Shown: positions 1 through 6,008 of the stretch, piece after piece | How the letters are laid out: every line of letters begins with the position of its first letter | How positions within the stretch are numbered: the stretch's first letter is position 1 | NCBI GenBank assembly: GCA_938022485.1 | Contig: CALIEE010000263.1 | Location: forward strand, 1-6,702 | Length of the DNA: 6,702 nt | Reading direction: 5' to 3' | From: an uncultured bacterium | GTDB taxonomy: Bacteria > Bdellovibrionota_C > UBA2361 > SZUA-149 > CALKYB01 | The notes under the pieces: model-generated | What the model saw: only the letters and a program-made list of their open reading frames with translations | The model's database searches: none | Told to the model about the DNA's origin: nothing | Program-made: the position numbers and the translations under genes

Positions 1-1076
1 GAGGTATTCATTATAAGCACCTCAGACTCTTGACCGAGGAAGGTATTATAAGAACCTTGAATATCACCACTAATAGCTTCCTTTCCAGGAACAGCGAAAA
101 CATAAGCCAAGCGACCGTTACTGTGTTTACTATATGTAACCCCGGTAACTACCAAGCTCTCTGCCGATCTTCCATCCACAAAAACCAGTCCTCTATCCTC
201 GTTACCCAAGGACTCGTTAGCTATCAAATGGTAGCTAGAATGAGCCGGTAGGTTAACTCGTAAAGTGCTCAACTGTTCACCACTACTAGAATGAATTCGA
301 ACATTTGCACTAGTAGGTCGGTCTAGGACGTTAGCGATTTCGACTACCGAAATTGAAGATCCTGTCTCAACTGGTACAACCATCTCTTCTCCACTACCAG
401 TAACTCCTTCTAGCTGACTCGCGGCTTCAAAACTATTGATACCTTGGCTATTGTCATAAACATAACGAACATTTCTAAGCAGAAAATATCCGGAGCTAGT
501 TGGAATCCATTCAACCAAACCGATCTTAGAATTACCAAACCGATGTGCTGAAAGGTCGAATCTTGCGTTAGGAGCGAGAGTAACTTCTTCCATCGCTATT
601 AACTCTCCTTGGCCGTCATAGAAATTCACAGTCCCTGATTCAACACTATCATTCAAATTAGTGATTTGAACCCAGTTGGCCACCAAATTATTTGGGCTAG
701 TGCCCACACTAAAAGTATTGAAGGATACAAACTGTTTCCCGCGCCTTCCGTTACTAAAAGGCATTGAGAAAGCAAATTCCAGTCCATTCGGCTGATTCCT
801 GTAGTAAGTCATTCTGCCGTCGAGATCTCCAGCCTGACCATTGTGCTCAACACACACTCTACCGTAAGAGTTATCAATCCTACCTGGCATGTCATGAACA
901 AGGATATCGCACTGTGCGCCAGGCTCGATTGAGCATGTTTCCTCGCTCATCAACTGTCCCTCTAAACTGTAGAGACGGGTAACTGTAAAGCGCCTTTGGT
1001 TGCTTTCATTGCTCAACTCTAGAATATTCCAAAGTCCACCCAAGAAGCCATTCCACTCACCGCATACCTCTCTACC
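1..1076 (-). repeat. Tandem beta-sandwich-like repeats at the visible C-terminus (residues 1178-1535+)
   Basis: At least three units of roughly 100-120 residues follow one another, with a fourth starting at the left edge. Each unit opens with an aromatic/NTF-like strand, then an L-x-[IL]-x-N strand, an x-V-x-[FIL]-[YH] strand with a turn such as GQGE, SLEGQ or SSGEQ, an [AP]-x-[AP]-x-[AGS]-x-x-[DY] strand, and closes with a Y-x-x-N-G-x-[LI]-x-[FY] strand. Aligned anchors: LELSNES (1196), VQITNLND (1313), VEIANVLD (1422), and the truncated LIMNTS at the edge; also EPGAQCDI (1228), APNARFDL (1345) and PAHSSYHL (1454). Unit 1 alone carries four cysteines (1182, 1225, 1233, 1252). This resembles Ig-like or cell-surface beta-sandwich repeats. 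I cannot name the family. Confidence 0.6.
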
Positions 1077-4000
1077 AATCGCTTTAGATCCGCTTCCTGC
1101 ATCAGTAGGACTAGTTCCTGCCTGAATCTCATCACCATCACGAACTCCATCTCTATCACTATCCGCATTGCGAGGATCTGTTCCTAAATCTATTTCCTCT
1201 GAATCAGTGAGGCCATCACCGTCACTATCCTGCTCGACAACTGGTGGTGGGTTAAATACTCCTGGTGGTGGATTGAACACCCCTCCACTCGATGAAGATG
1301 AAGACGAAGAACTAGAAGAAGAAGGTTCAGTAGTCTCATTGTCATTTTGATTAGACTTCGGGCTCGCAAAAAATCCTGAAGGAGCTCCACAGCCAACTCT
1401 ATTTCTTGAAACTACGAACGAATCAAAGTATCTCGACTGAGCAGCAGGACTTCCCGCGCCGTAATAGTTAGAAAGAACAATTGAGTTTATTCCATACTCA
1501 TCCCAAACCCCTCTCCAGTCTAAATTCTCAAGAGAAGTCTGAAGTCTCTCATCTAGCCAGAACTCAAGCACTCCATTGCTGTATCCAGGCTCGTTGAGCT
1601 TCATACGCATTTCCACACAGTGCCAGGCGCCATCTTGAAAAGTATGTTCAGCATCAGCCCCAGCGATAAACGTTAAATTCGCACTGTCATTCCATCGAGT
1701 CGTGGCCAACTCGTGGGCCCCATCGATACCTCTCAAGCCATCAACCCCTAGCCCACCAGATCTCTGCCATAGCTGTCCCTGAGCGGCCTGCTGCCAAGAG
1801 CTACCACCAAAAACAGTAGCTCTAGTAGTTCTGTCGACTTCTCCCTCAAAGCCATCTTGATGCTTTACATAAAATCTCCAGTAAACTTCTTGAAGCTTCT
1901 CAGTTGGGAGCAATTCATTACCAACTGGGTTCTGGCTGATGTTCTTCATCAGATGTCCAGCATCAGTGTCACCTTGCTGCCAAGTGGCTTTTAGGGAGCT
2001 ATTTCCAGAGACTTTTTCAGTAGCAGACACTGATAGAGCACTCTCATTTCCTACGTCAAAATATCTAGAGCTTAGGTCCTCTGAACTTTCAAAATCATCG
2101 CACCAAATCCAGTCGGGATGTCTGCTTTCCCAGTTCTGGCAGCCTTGAAGAACACCCGCCACAGGAATGGTAGTAGTGGTGGTGCTACTCGTTGTGATGG
2201 TAGTCGTCGAACTAGTGCTCGTTGTAGTTGAGGAGGTAGTCGAAGTCGTCGTACTGGTAGTAGTTGTAGTAGTCCCAGGTGTATTATTTCCATTACTCCC
2301 GCCAACAGCCTCAGTTGTGGCACAACCGATTCGTGAGGTTGAGATTACAAAGGAATCCATAAATCTAGACTGATCGGCCTGACTCCCACTGTTGATATAA
2401 TTAGATACGAATACTGAGTTAATCCCATATTCATCCCAAGTTCCGCGCCAGTCTAAATTGGTAGATTCTACCTCAAGTTGACCATCCAGCCAGACTCTCA
2501 TTGCACCATCAGCTTGCCCTACACTATTTAGTTTCATTTGACTTTCAAGACAGTACCACTGGCCGTTTTGTATCGGAGTAGAACCTTCTCTGTTTCCAAG
2601 CCAATTGAAATTTGAAAAATCATTCCAACGAGTAGTCGCTAGATTACCAGCTGCATCAACTCCGCTCACCGGATCAATCACAAAGTGATCTTCAGTCGCA
2701 CTTTTCCAAGTATGCCCGATAGCAGCCTGGGCCCAGCTTGAGCCTGCAAAAACGATTCCTCTGGAAAACTTATCAGGAAGACCTTGGAAACCGTCTTCTA
2801 GCTTAAAGTAATATCGCCAGTATACTTCTTGAAAATCATCATTCTGGTGACTCTGACTACCAATAGGGTTAGATCCAAAGTTTCTCATCATGTGACCGGC
2901 GGATCGTTCTCCCTGCCTAAATTCTGCCTTCAAGCTTTTACCCCCAGCAAAGCTATCATCGGAACTCACTGCAAAATTTCCTTCTCCTTGAGAAAATTCA
3001 AAGTAATCATCTGCCAGTTTTGACTGGTCTTCAAAATCATCACACCAAATCCATTCAGGATTGTTAGTTTGCCAATCGCTACAATCAGCCTGAGACACAA
3101 CATTCTCAGTCAAAGTAGTAGTGGTTGTAGGCAAAGTGGTAGTAGTAGTTGTCGTGGTAGTGACTGTAGTTCCACCACTTGGGGCACCGCTATCTAATTG
3201 AAGTGCTGGAAATCCATTTGCTGGATTGCTTTGATTTGAGTCACAGGCGTTTCCAAGTCCGTCGTTGTCGGAATCGGTCTGGTTGGAGTTAGTTGCAGTA
3301 GGACAGTTATCTGTTCCGTCCTGAACTCCATCACCATCGCTATCAGACCTGGTAGGGTTTGATGCAAATCGAATTACTTCAAATCCATCTATCAGGCCAT
3401 CCCCATCACTATCTGGATTACTGGCTGAGGTTCCAAAGGCAGCCTCTCGACTATCAGGAATTAAGTCTCCATCACTATCCTGCATAGTATGATAGCGAAC
3501 TCCTGTGCTTGAACCATAGGCTAAAACCACATCGCCCCAAGGGTTAAGAGCCGCAATATTTTGAAAATAATCAACTGAACTAGAGCCATTGCCACCAGTT
3601 GCATCAAAAAAGAAATGCTCAAAAGAACCAGAACTTCCAAGAGTGCTAAGTTGAACCCTATTTTCTCCTCCACCGCTGGCATTTATAAACTGATGAAGAG
3701 CAGAGATATAAACTTCTCCGTCAGCGTCAACTACTACTGAGCTATCACCACCTGTAAAGTAATCCGATAGAGCTCCAGTATTCCACTGACCTCCACTATC
3801 TCGTACGGCATAGTAGTTTCTGGCTAATCCACCTTCTTGATCATTCTGAAATACCGACATAGCAAGGTGAATACGCCCTAGGGAATCAGTGCCCAAGGCT
3901 GGCTCGATACCGTAGTTATAACCGAGAGTTTCTAGATAATTTACAGCCCAACCATTACTAGATGAAAAAGTAGCCACTGCTGGACGCCTGCCCGAAACAT

Positions 4001-4607
4001 CATACCAAGAGAATACCGTCTCCTGAGCTGAAAGAGCAGCAATAGCCAACTTATCACCTTTGGAGCCGCTGTAAGGAATATCTCTCTCAGTCCATGCTCC
4101 AAACGAACCTCGAAGGTACTTCAGGCTCTGACTAGATTGTAGTTTGAAGACAACACAGACAAACGGGCCACATTTAGTGCTAGCAAACCCAGGAGCTACA
4201 TTACTTGATTGAAGAACTTCGCTAGTCCAACCTGAATGATTTCTCTTAAAAAGCTCAAGACGCCTAGACTGCGCGTTATATACAAATACATAAACTTCGT
4301 TCTCGACCTGCTCAAGATAGGTCTCAGTCTCAACTCCCAATCCAGAAGCTATGAGCTCACGCGCCCAGCCTTCGTTGGTTCGTTGGTAGTAGTAAACAGA
4401 ACCGTTAGAGCTATTAAAAAAACTAAAGGCTGGAATTCCACCATCAATGAGCTTAAATGAAAAACCTCTTCCCTCACTAGACTCGGCCAGTGCTAGGTCC
4501 TCAAGGTCAATTGCAAAGGAACTTACTGGACAGATTGCCAGTTGAATAACTAAGGCCAATAAAAATGAAATCAGCCTTCTACAAAAAATTGTTGTTCCGA
4601 AATCCAT
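1..4607 (-). CDS. Giant secreted mosaic protein: propeller-like / TSP3 / two lyase-like jelly-rolls / TSP3 / beta-sandwich repeats (3' end outside window)
   Basis: I translated this frame by hand from the ATG at 4607 to the left edge: 1535 complete codons without a stop, so the C-terminus is missing. The start is well supported: an in-frame TAG lies 15 bases upstream (4625-4623) and AGGAAGAAGAGG sits 5 bases before the ATG. Domains seen: signal peptide 1-32 (RR, then a hydrophobic core, ending SFA before ID); propeller-like region 33-376 with blade-like motifs such as DSLGRIHLA, DADGEVYIS and NPWGDVVLAYG; TSP3 repeats 377-456; Thr linker 480-500; jelly-roll copy 1, 509-762; Thr/Ser linker 779-815; jelly-roll copy 2, 823-1073; Ser12 and PPP linker 1096-1122; TSP3 1127-1171; tandem beta-sandwich-like repeats from about 1178. 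The product is inferred to be exported by Sec and to act outside the cell as a polysaccharide-binding, polysaccharide-cleaving or adhesive surface protein. The substrate and enzyme activity are unknown. The exported mosaic assignment is strong; individual domain names are by pattern only. Confidence 0.93.
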   Translation of the reverse strand, partial: MDFGTTIFCRRLISFLLALVIQLAICPVSSFAIDLEDLALAESSEGRGFSFKLIDGGIPAFSFFNSSNGSVYYYQRTNEGWARELIASGLGVETETYLEQVENEVYVFVYNAQSRRLELFKRNHSGWTSEVLQSSNVAPGFASTKCGPFVCVVFKLQSSQSLKYLRGSFGAWTERDIPYSGSKGDKLAIAALSAQETVFSWYDVSGRRPAVATFSSSNGWAVNYLETLGYNYGIEPALGTDSLGRIHLAMSVFQNDQEGGLARNYYAVRDSGGQWNTGALSDYFTGGDSSVVVDADGEVYISALHQFINASGGGENRVQLSTLGSSGSFEHFFFDATGGNGSSSVDYFQNIAALNPWGDVVLAYGSSTGVRYHTMQDSDGDLIPDSREAAFGTSASNPDSDGDGLIDGFEVIRFASNPTRSDSDGDGVQDGTDNCPTATNSNQTDSDNDGLGNACDSNQSNPANGFPALQLDSGAPSGGTTVTTTTTTTTTLPTTTTTLTENVVSQADCSDWQTNNPEWIWCDDFEDQSKLADDYFEFSQGEGNFAVSSDDSFAGGKSLKAEFRQGERSAGHMMRNFGSNPIGSQSHQNDDFQEVYWRYYFKLEDGFQGLPDKFSRGIVFAGSSWAQAAIGHTWKSATEDHFVIDPVSGVDAAGNLATTRWNDFSNFNWLGNREGSTPIQNGQWYCLESQMKLNSVGQADGAMRVWLDGQLEVESTNLDWRGTWDEYGINSVFVSNYINSGSQADQSRFMDSFVISTSRIGCATTEAVGGSNGNNTPGTTTTTTSTTTSTTSSTTTSTSSTTTITTSSTTTTTIPVAGVLQGCQNWESRHPDWIWCDDFESSEDLSSRYFDVGNESALSVSATEKVSGNSSLKATWQQGDTDAGHLMKNISQNPVGNELLPTEKLQEVYWRFYVKHQDGFEGEVDRTTRATVFGGSSWQQAAQGQLWQRSGGLGVDGLRGIDGAHELATTRWNDSANLTFIAGADAEHTFQDGAWHCVEMRMKLNEPGYSNGVLEFWLDERLQTSLENLDWRGVWDEYGINSIVLSNYYGAGSPAAQSRYFDSFVVSRNRVGCGAPSGFFASPKSNQNDNETTEPSSSSSSSSSSSSGGVFNPPPGVFNPPPVVEQDSDGDGLTDSEEIDLGTDPRNADSDRDGVRDGDEIQAGTSPTDAGSGSKAIGREVCGEWNGFLGGLWNILELSNESNQRRFTVTRLYSLEGQLMSEETCSIEPGAQCDILVHDMPGRIDNSYGRVCVEHNGQAGDLDGRMTYYRNQPNGLEFAFSMPFSNGRRGKQFVSFNTFSVGTSPNNLVANWVQITNLNDSVESGTVNFYDGQGELIAMEEVTLAPNARFDLSAHRFGNSKIGLVEWIPTSSGYFLLRNVRYVYDNSQGINSFEAASQLEGVTGSGEEMVVPVETGSSISVVEIANVLDRPTSANVRIHSSSGEQLSTLRVNLPAHSSYHLIANESLGNEDRGLVFVDGRSAESLVVTGVTYSKHSNGRLAYVFAVPGKEAISGDIQGSYNTFLGQESEVLIMNT
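1095..1229 (-). repeat. Thrombospondin type 3 repeats, cluster B (residues 1127-1171)
   Basis: Two cysteine-free bacterial TSP3 repeats: DSDGDGLTDSEEIDLGTDP (1127) and DSDRDGVRDGDEIQAGTSP (1149). The DxDxDGxxDxxE pattern with the G-T-[DS]-P tail is the common bacterial calcium-binding version. They lie between the Pro-rich linker and the C-terminal beta-sandwich repeats and probably form a short Ca2+-stiffened spacer. Confidence 0.93.
1242..1322 (-). repeat. Poly-Ser and PPP linker (residues 1096-1122)
   Basis: Twelve consecutive serines (1096-1107), then two copies of G-V-F-N-P-P-P (1109-1115 and 1116-1122). The serines use TCT, TCA, TCG and AGT codons, so selection is on the amino acids. 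The two GVFNPPP units are nearly identical in DNA and could be a recent tandem duplication. It acts as a flexible-then-stiff linker into the second TSP3 cluster. Confidence 0.9.
1389..2141 (-). repeat. ConA/lyase-like jelly-roll domain, copy 2 (residues 823-1073)
   Basis: A 251-residue diverged duplicate of the domain at 509-762. Its cysteines are at 823, 836, 997 and 1073 (spacings 13, 161, 76, against 13, 164, 76 in copy 1). Matching blocks are WIWCDDFE (833), AGHLMKN (883), QEVYWRFYVK (906), ATTRWND (968), GAWHCVEMRMKLN (993), FWLDERL (1016), NLDWRGVWDEYGINS (1028) and DSFVVS (1062). Identity is high in these blocks and low between them, so the duplication is not recent. Copy 2 has WLDER where copy 1 has WLDGQ, which may alter a surface loop. 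Function is inferred as for copy 1. Confidence 0.75.
2163..2273 (-). repeat. Thr/Ser-rich linker 2 (residues 779-815)
   Basis: A 37-residue stretch made almost only of Thr and Ser, ending I-P. It separates the two jelly-roll copies and is preceded by the flexible GGSNGNNTPG. All four Thr codons and several Ser codons are used. The opposite strand of this segment gives an artificial Val-rich reading frame, which is not a gene. Confidence 0.9.
2322..3083 (-). repeat. ConA/lyase-like jelly-roll domain, copy 1 (residues 509-762)
   Basis: A 254-residue domain bounded by C509 and C762, with further cysteines at 522 and 686. Blocks shared with copy 2 include WIWCDDFE (519), AGHMMRN (570), QEVYWRYYFK (593), ATTRWND (657), NGQWYCLESQMKLN (681), VWLDGQLEV (706), NLDWRGTWDEYGINS (717) and DSFVIS (751). 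The F/Y-x-x-V-Y-x-R-x-Y-x-K strand, the G-x-W-x-C-x-E-x-x-M-K-L-N strand and the W-L-D-G turn resemble ConA-like jelly-roll proteins, in particular the PL14-type polysaccharide lyase fold. A polysaccharide-binding or cleaving role is inferred from this resemblance; I cannot identify catalytic residues. The two cysteine pairs fit disulfides in an exported protein. Confidence 0.75.
3108..3170 (-). repeat. Thr-rich linker 1 (residues 480-500)
   Basis: Seventeen of 21 residues are Thr, broken by V482, L492, P493 and L499. The codons mix ACT, ACC, ACA and ACG, so it is a protein-level low-complexity linker and not a simple DNA repeat prone to slippage. Such linkers join carbohydrate-active domains in secreted enzymes and can be O-glycosylated; glycosylation here is inference. 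Confidence 0.9.
3240..3479 (-). repeat. Thrombospondin type 3 calcium-binding repeats, cluster A (residues 377-456)
   Basis: Four repeats start with an acidic loop: DSDGDLIPD (377), DSDGDGLID (399), DSDGDGVQDGTDNCP (422) and DSDNDGLGNACD (445). The Asp/Asn at alternate positions and the N-C-P ... N-A-C-D cysteine pair (C435, C455) are the hallmark of TSP3 repeats, which bind Ca2+ and form stiff calcium-dependent rods outside the cell. The first two are the bacterial cysteine-free form, with a hydrophobic segment such as EAAFGTSASNP between loops. They probably act as a rigid spacer between the propeller-like region and the first linker. Confidence 0.92.
3480..4511 (-). other. N-terminal propeller-like region (residues 33-376)
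   Basis: About 340 residues of alternating beta-rich segments. They contain recurrent D-x-x-G-x-[IV]-x-[LIV] turns: TDSLGRIHLAMS, VDADGEVYISAL and LNPWGDVVLAYG. Aromatic strand motifs such as VYYYQRTNEGW, LELFKRNHSGW and LKYLRGSFGAW recur about every 45-50 residues (x-G-W or x-A-W at strand ends). This periodicity and length suggest a six- or seven-bladed propeller like those in secreted sialidase-type or YVTN-type proteins. I see no canonical Asp-box (SxDxGxTW), so enzymatic activity is not supported. A single C-G-P-F-V-C pair near residues 155-160 could form a local disulfide. The fold is inferred from sequence texture only. Confidence 0.55.
4512..4607 (-). other. Sec signal peptide of the giant protein
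   Basis: The first 32 residues have a short N-region with two arginines (R10, R11), a hydrophobic core LISFLLALVIQLAI, and a likely signal peptidase I site after S-F-A (residues 30-32), followed by the acidic mature start IDLEDL. A cysteine at residue 26 is preceded by LAI, which is a poor lipobox, so type I cleavage is favoured over a lipoprotein. This implies export across the inner membrane and fits the cysteine pairs and calcium motifs further along. Confidence 0.85.
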
Positions 4608-4612
4608 AAAAA

Positions 4613-4624
4613 CCTCTTCTTCCT
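4613..4624 (-). promoter_or_regulatory. Shine-Dalgarno site of the giant gene
   Basis: The minus strand reads AGGAAGAAGAGG, ending 5 bases before the ATG at 4607. With the in-frame stop at 4625-4623 overlapping its upstream end, it fixes the start codon. Confidence 0.8.
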
Positions 4625-4632
4625 AATAACCG

Positions 4633-4646
4633 CTCACCTTAGTGAG
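4633..4646 (-). promoter_or_regulatory. Short hairpin CTCAC-TAAG-GTGAG in the giant gene leader
   Basis: A perfect 5-bp inverted repeat with a 4-base loop, about 9 bases upstream of the ribosome binding site. It includes one of the three CTCACTA copies. It could be a protein site or a small leader hairpin; the stem is too short to be sure of either. Confidence 0.3.
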
Positions 4647-4717
4647 TTTTTCTCTTAGTTCCTTGCCTAAAACCGAGTTTATCTAGTGAGGAATATTACC
4701 TATCTAAATAGTGAGTG

Positions 4718-4737
4718 AACTAGATGATTACCTAGTT
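4718..4737. promoter_or_regulatory. Inverted repeat AACTAG-N8-CTAGTT
   Basis: A perfect 6-bp palindromic pair with an 8-base centre (4718-4723 and 4732-4737), lying 111 bases upstream of the giant gene start. Size and spacing are typical of a dimeric repressor operator. It is next to the CTCACTA repeat at 4709-4715. No regulator gene is visible in the window. Confidence 0.35.
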
Positions 4738-4818
4738 AGTCGGTAGGAATTAGTAAGTAGTTGAATAATTCTGGTTATTTCAGTCTTGAGAAGACAAAAA
4801 GATAAAACCGACAAAAGT

Positions 4819-4827
4819 TGTGGATAA
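4819..4827 (-). promoter_or_regulatory. Exact DnaA-box 9-mer
   Basis: The minus strand reads TTATCCACA, identical to the consensus high-affinity DnaA box. It lies in the AT-rich gap, 212 bases upstream of the giant gene start. I found only this one, so it does not make an origin. It could be a DnaA regulatory or titration site, or chance. Confidence 0.4.
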
Positions 4828-4873
4828 TTATTGCTTTAGCCTGAGTTTCTTCATCTTACTTAAAGAAAGGCCG

Positions 4874-4908
4874 ATTAAAAGTAACAGAAAGGTAATTGAG
4901 CTGTTACT
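4874..4908 (-). terminator. Possible terminator downstream of srkA
   Basis: On the minus strand AGTAACAG (4908-4901) pairs with CTGTTACT (4887-4880) across a 13-base loop, followed by TTTAAT. The 8-bp stem is AT-rich and the T-run is short, so this is a weak rho-independent candidate. A second small hairpin (TGGCA/TGCCA, 4931-4950) sits closer to the stop but has no T-tract. Confidence 0.35.
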
Positions 4909-4961
4909 AAAGTTTTACCTTAGGAGAATCTGGCACGAAAATTTATGCCATCCCGTGATTG

Positions 4962-6008
4962 CTAAAGGATTAGCTCTGCTTGCTCTCTAAGAACAGTAAG
5001 TTGGTCGGCCCAATAATTGGGTGTTCCAAATTGAGGGAAAGCTTTCGGAAAGAAAGGATCTTTCCACCTTTTTGAGATCCAAGCATTGAAATGCACTATT
5101 CTCAAAGTTCTCAAAACCTCAATTAGCTCAAGCTCCGAATAGTCAAAACTTCTCATTTGCTCGTAGCTGCCTAAGAGTATGTCTAACTGCTTTTTACTTT
5201 CTTCATCCCGACCAGGAACAACTAGCCAGATATCCTGAACACAAGGTGCCCGACACATATCATCAAAATCTACCCAAAAGGGTCCTTGATCACCCCAAAG
5301 TAAATTGCCTAAATGACAGTCACCATGAACTCGTTGAACAGACTTTTCCTCGAAAAGATCCAAGGACACTTCACAAATATCTTCGAGAAGATCTTGATAT
5401 TCTTGTTCGATATTGGCCGGCAGTGCCTCACTATCAAGCAGAAAATCAAGGGACTGGTATCCGTAACTTTCTGGACTGAGTTCTATTCGAGAAGGGGCTT
5501 CTTTAGTGGCACCAACATTATGCAATCTAGCTAACAATCGCCCCACAATACCAAGCTGCTCAGTGCTCAACTCATTTGGGTTTCGGCCTCCAACCTTAGG
5601 AAAGATTGAAAAATAAATGTCCAAGTCATCTAATTTATAAATGCTATCTCCAGCCTCACTGCGAGTCGGAGCAACTACGGGGATGTCATATTCGATAAGG
5701 TCAAAAAGAAACTGATGCTCCTCACTGATTTGTTGCAAGTTCCAACGCCCCGGCCGGTAAAACTTAGTAATGCAAGAGGTAGTTCCTGAAGGAACTTTAT
5801 CTGAATTAAGTTCTAAGTCGTAAACCCTGTTTTCCATACTGTTGAGCTGAAAAACTCGGCCTGTGCAACTAACTCCGGTTTTTTCGACCGCATCTAATAT
5901 TCTGTCTGGGGTAAGATTAAAGAAAAAGCGAGTTTCTTCCTCACCCCAAGAAAAACTACCACCGGAGTTTTCAGAACTCTTGGACAAACTATCTTTGCTC
6001 AAGTGCAC
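4962..6008 (-). CDS. srkA: Stress response kinase A (SrkA/YihE family, APH-like Ser/Thr kinase)
   Basis: SrkA is a cytoplasmic Ser/Thr protein kinase with an aminoglycoside-phosphotransferase-like fold; in E. coli it protects stressed cells from death by countering MazEF. Matches to the E. coli protein that I recall: NS-x-ENRVY (about 56-62 from this start), the ATP-lysine motif KFYRPGRW (82), EEHQF (96), FSIFPKVGGR (133), the Brenner-type catalytic motif HGDCHLGNLLW (228-238), the metal-binding VDFDD (246-250), VQDIWLVVPG (257), LRTLRIVHFNAW and RWKDPFFPKAFP near the C-terminus. All key residues are present and the length of 348 aa is close to the usual 325-330. Start: the frame is open up to a TTG at 6077 and ATG at 6071, which would overlap the upstream gene by over 80 bases. 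I prefer the GTG at 6008, with GGAAG 7 bases upstream and a 20-base overlap. A TTG at 5987 is another option. The overlap suggests translational coupling. Confidence 0.93.
   Translation of the reverse strand: MHLSKDSLSKSSENSGGSFSWGEEETRFFFNLTPDRILDAVEKTGVSCTGRVFQLNSMENRVYDLELNSDKVPSGTTSCITKFYRPGRWNLQQISEEHQFLFDLIEYDIPVVAPTRSEAGDSIYKLDDLDIYFSIFPKVGGRNPNELSTEQLGIVGRLLARLHNVGATKEAPSRIELSPESYGYQSLDFLLDSEALPANIEQEYQDLLEDICEVSLDLFEEKSVQRVHGDCHLGNLLWGDQGPFWVDFDDMCRAPCVQDIWLVVPGRDEESKKQLDILLGSYEQMRSFDYSELELIEVLRTLRIVHFNAWISKRWKDPFFPKAFPQFGTPNYWADQLTVLREQAELIL

Larger units (their letters stand above)
4608..4961 (-). other. Intergenic region between srkA and the giant gene
   Basis: A 354-base AT-rich gap with no convincing gene. 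It holds two weak hairpins after srkA, an exact DnaA-box 9-mer, a short hairpin at 4783-4795, an inverted repeat at 4718-4737, three copies of CTCACTA (minus strand), and the giant gene's ribosome binding site. A TAATAT at about 4692-4697 (minus strand) is a possible -10, but no good -35 stands at the right distance, so I do not call a promoter. Confidence 0.7.

Noticed and set aside
2163..2273. Possible slippage-prone microsatellite for phase variation
   Set aside because: Thr and Ser codons are mixed, with no long exact DNA repeat unit, so slippage is unlikely.
2167..2373. Plus-strand Val/Leu-rich reading frame that looks like a membrane protein
   Set aside because: It is the complement of the Thr/Ser linker of the giant protein; repeated ACT/ACC/ACA codons read as Val on the other strand.
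4512..4607. Lipoprotein signal for the giant protein (C26)
   Set aside because: The residues before the cysteine are L-A-I; a small residue is expected at the last position. A better signal peptidase I site (SFA) follows.
4608..4961. Replication origin, because of the DnaA box in an AT-rich gap
   Set aside because: Only one box was found; there are no clustered boxes, and no dnaA, dnaN or other origin-linked gene nearby.
4608..4961. Small hidden gene or structured non-coding RNA in the gap
   Set aside because: No reading frame with a ribosome site and no long stem was seen; only short isolated hairpins.
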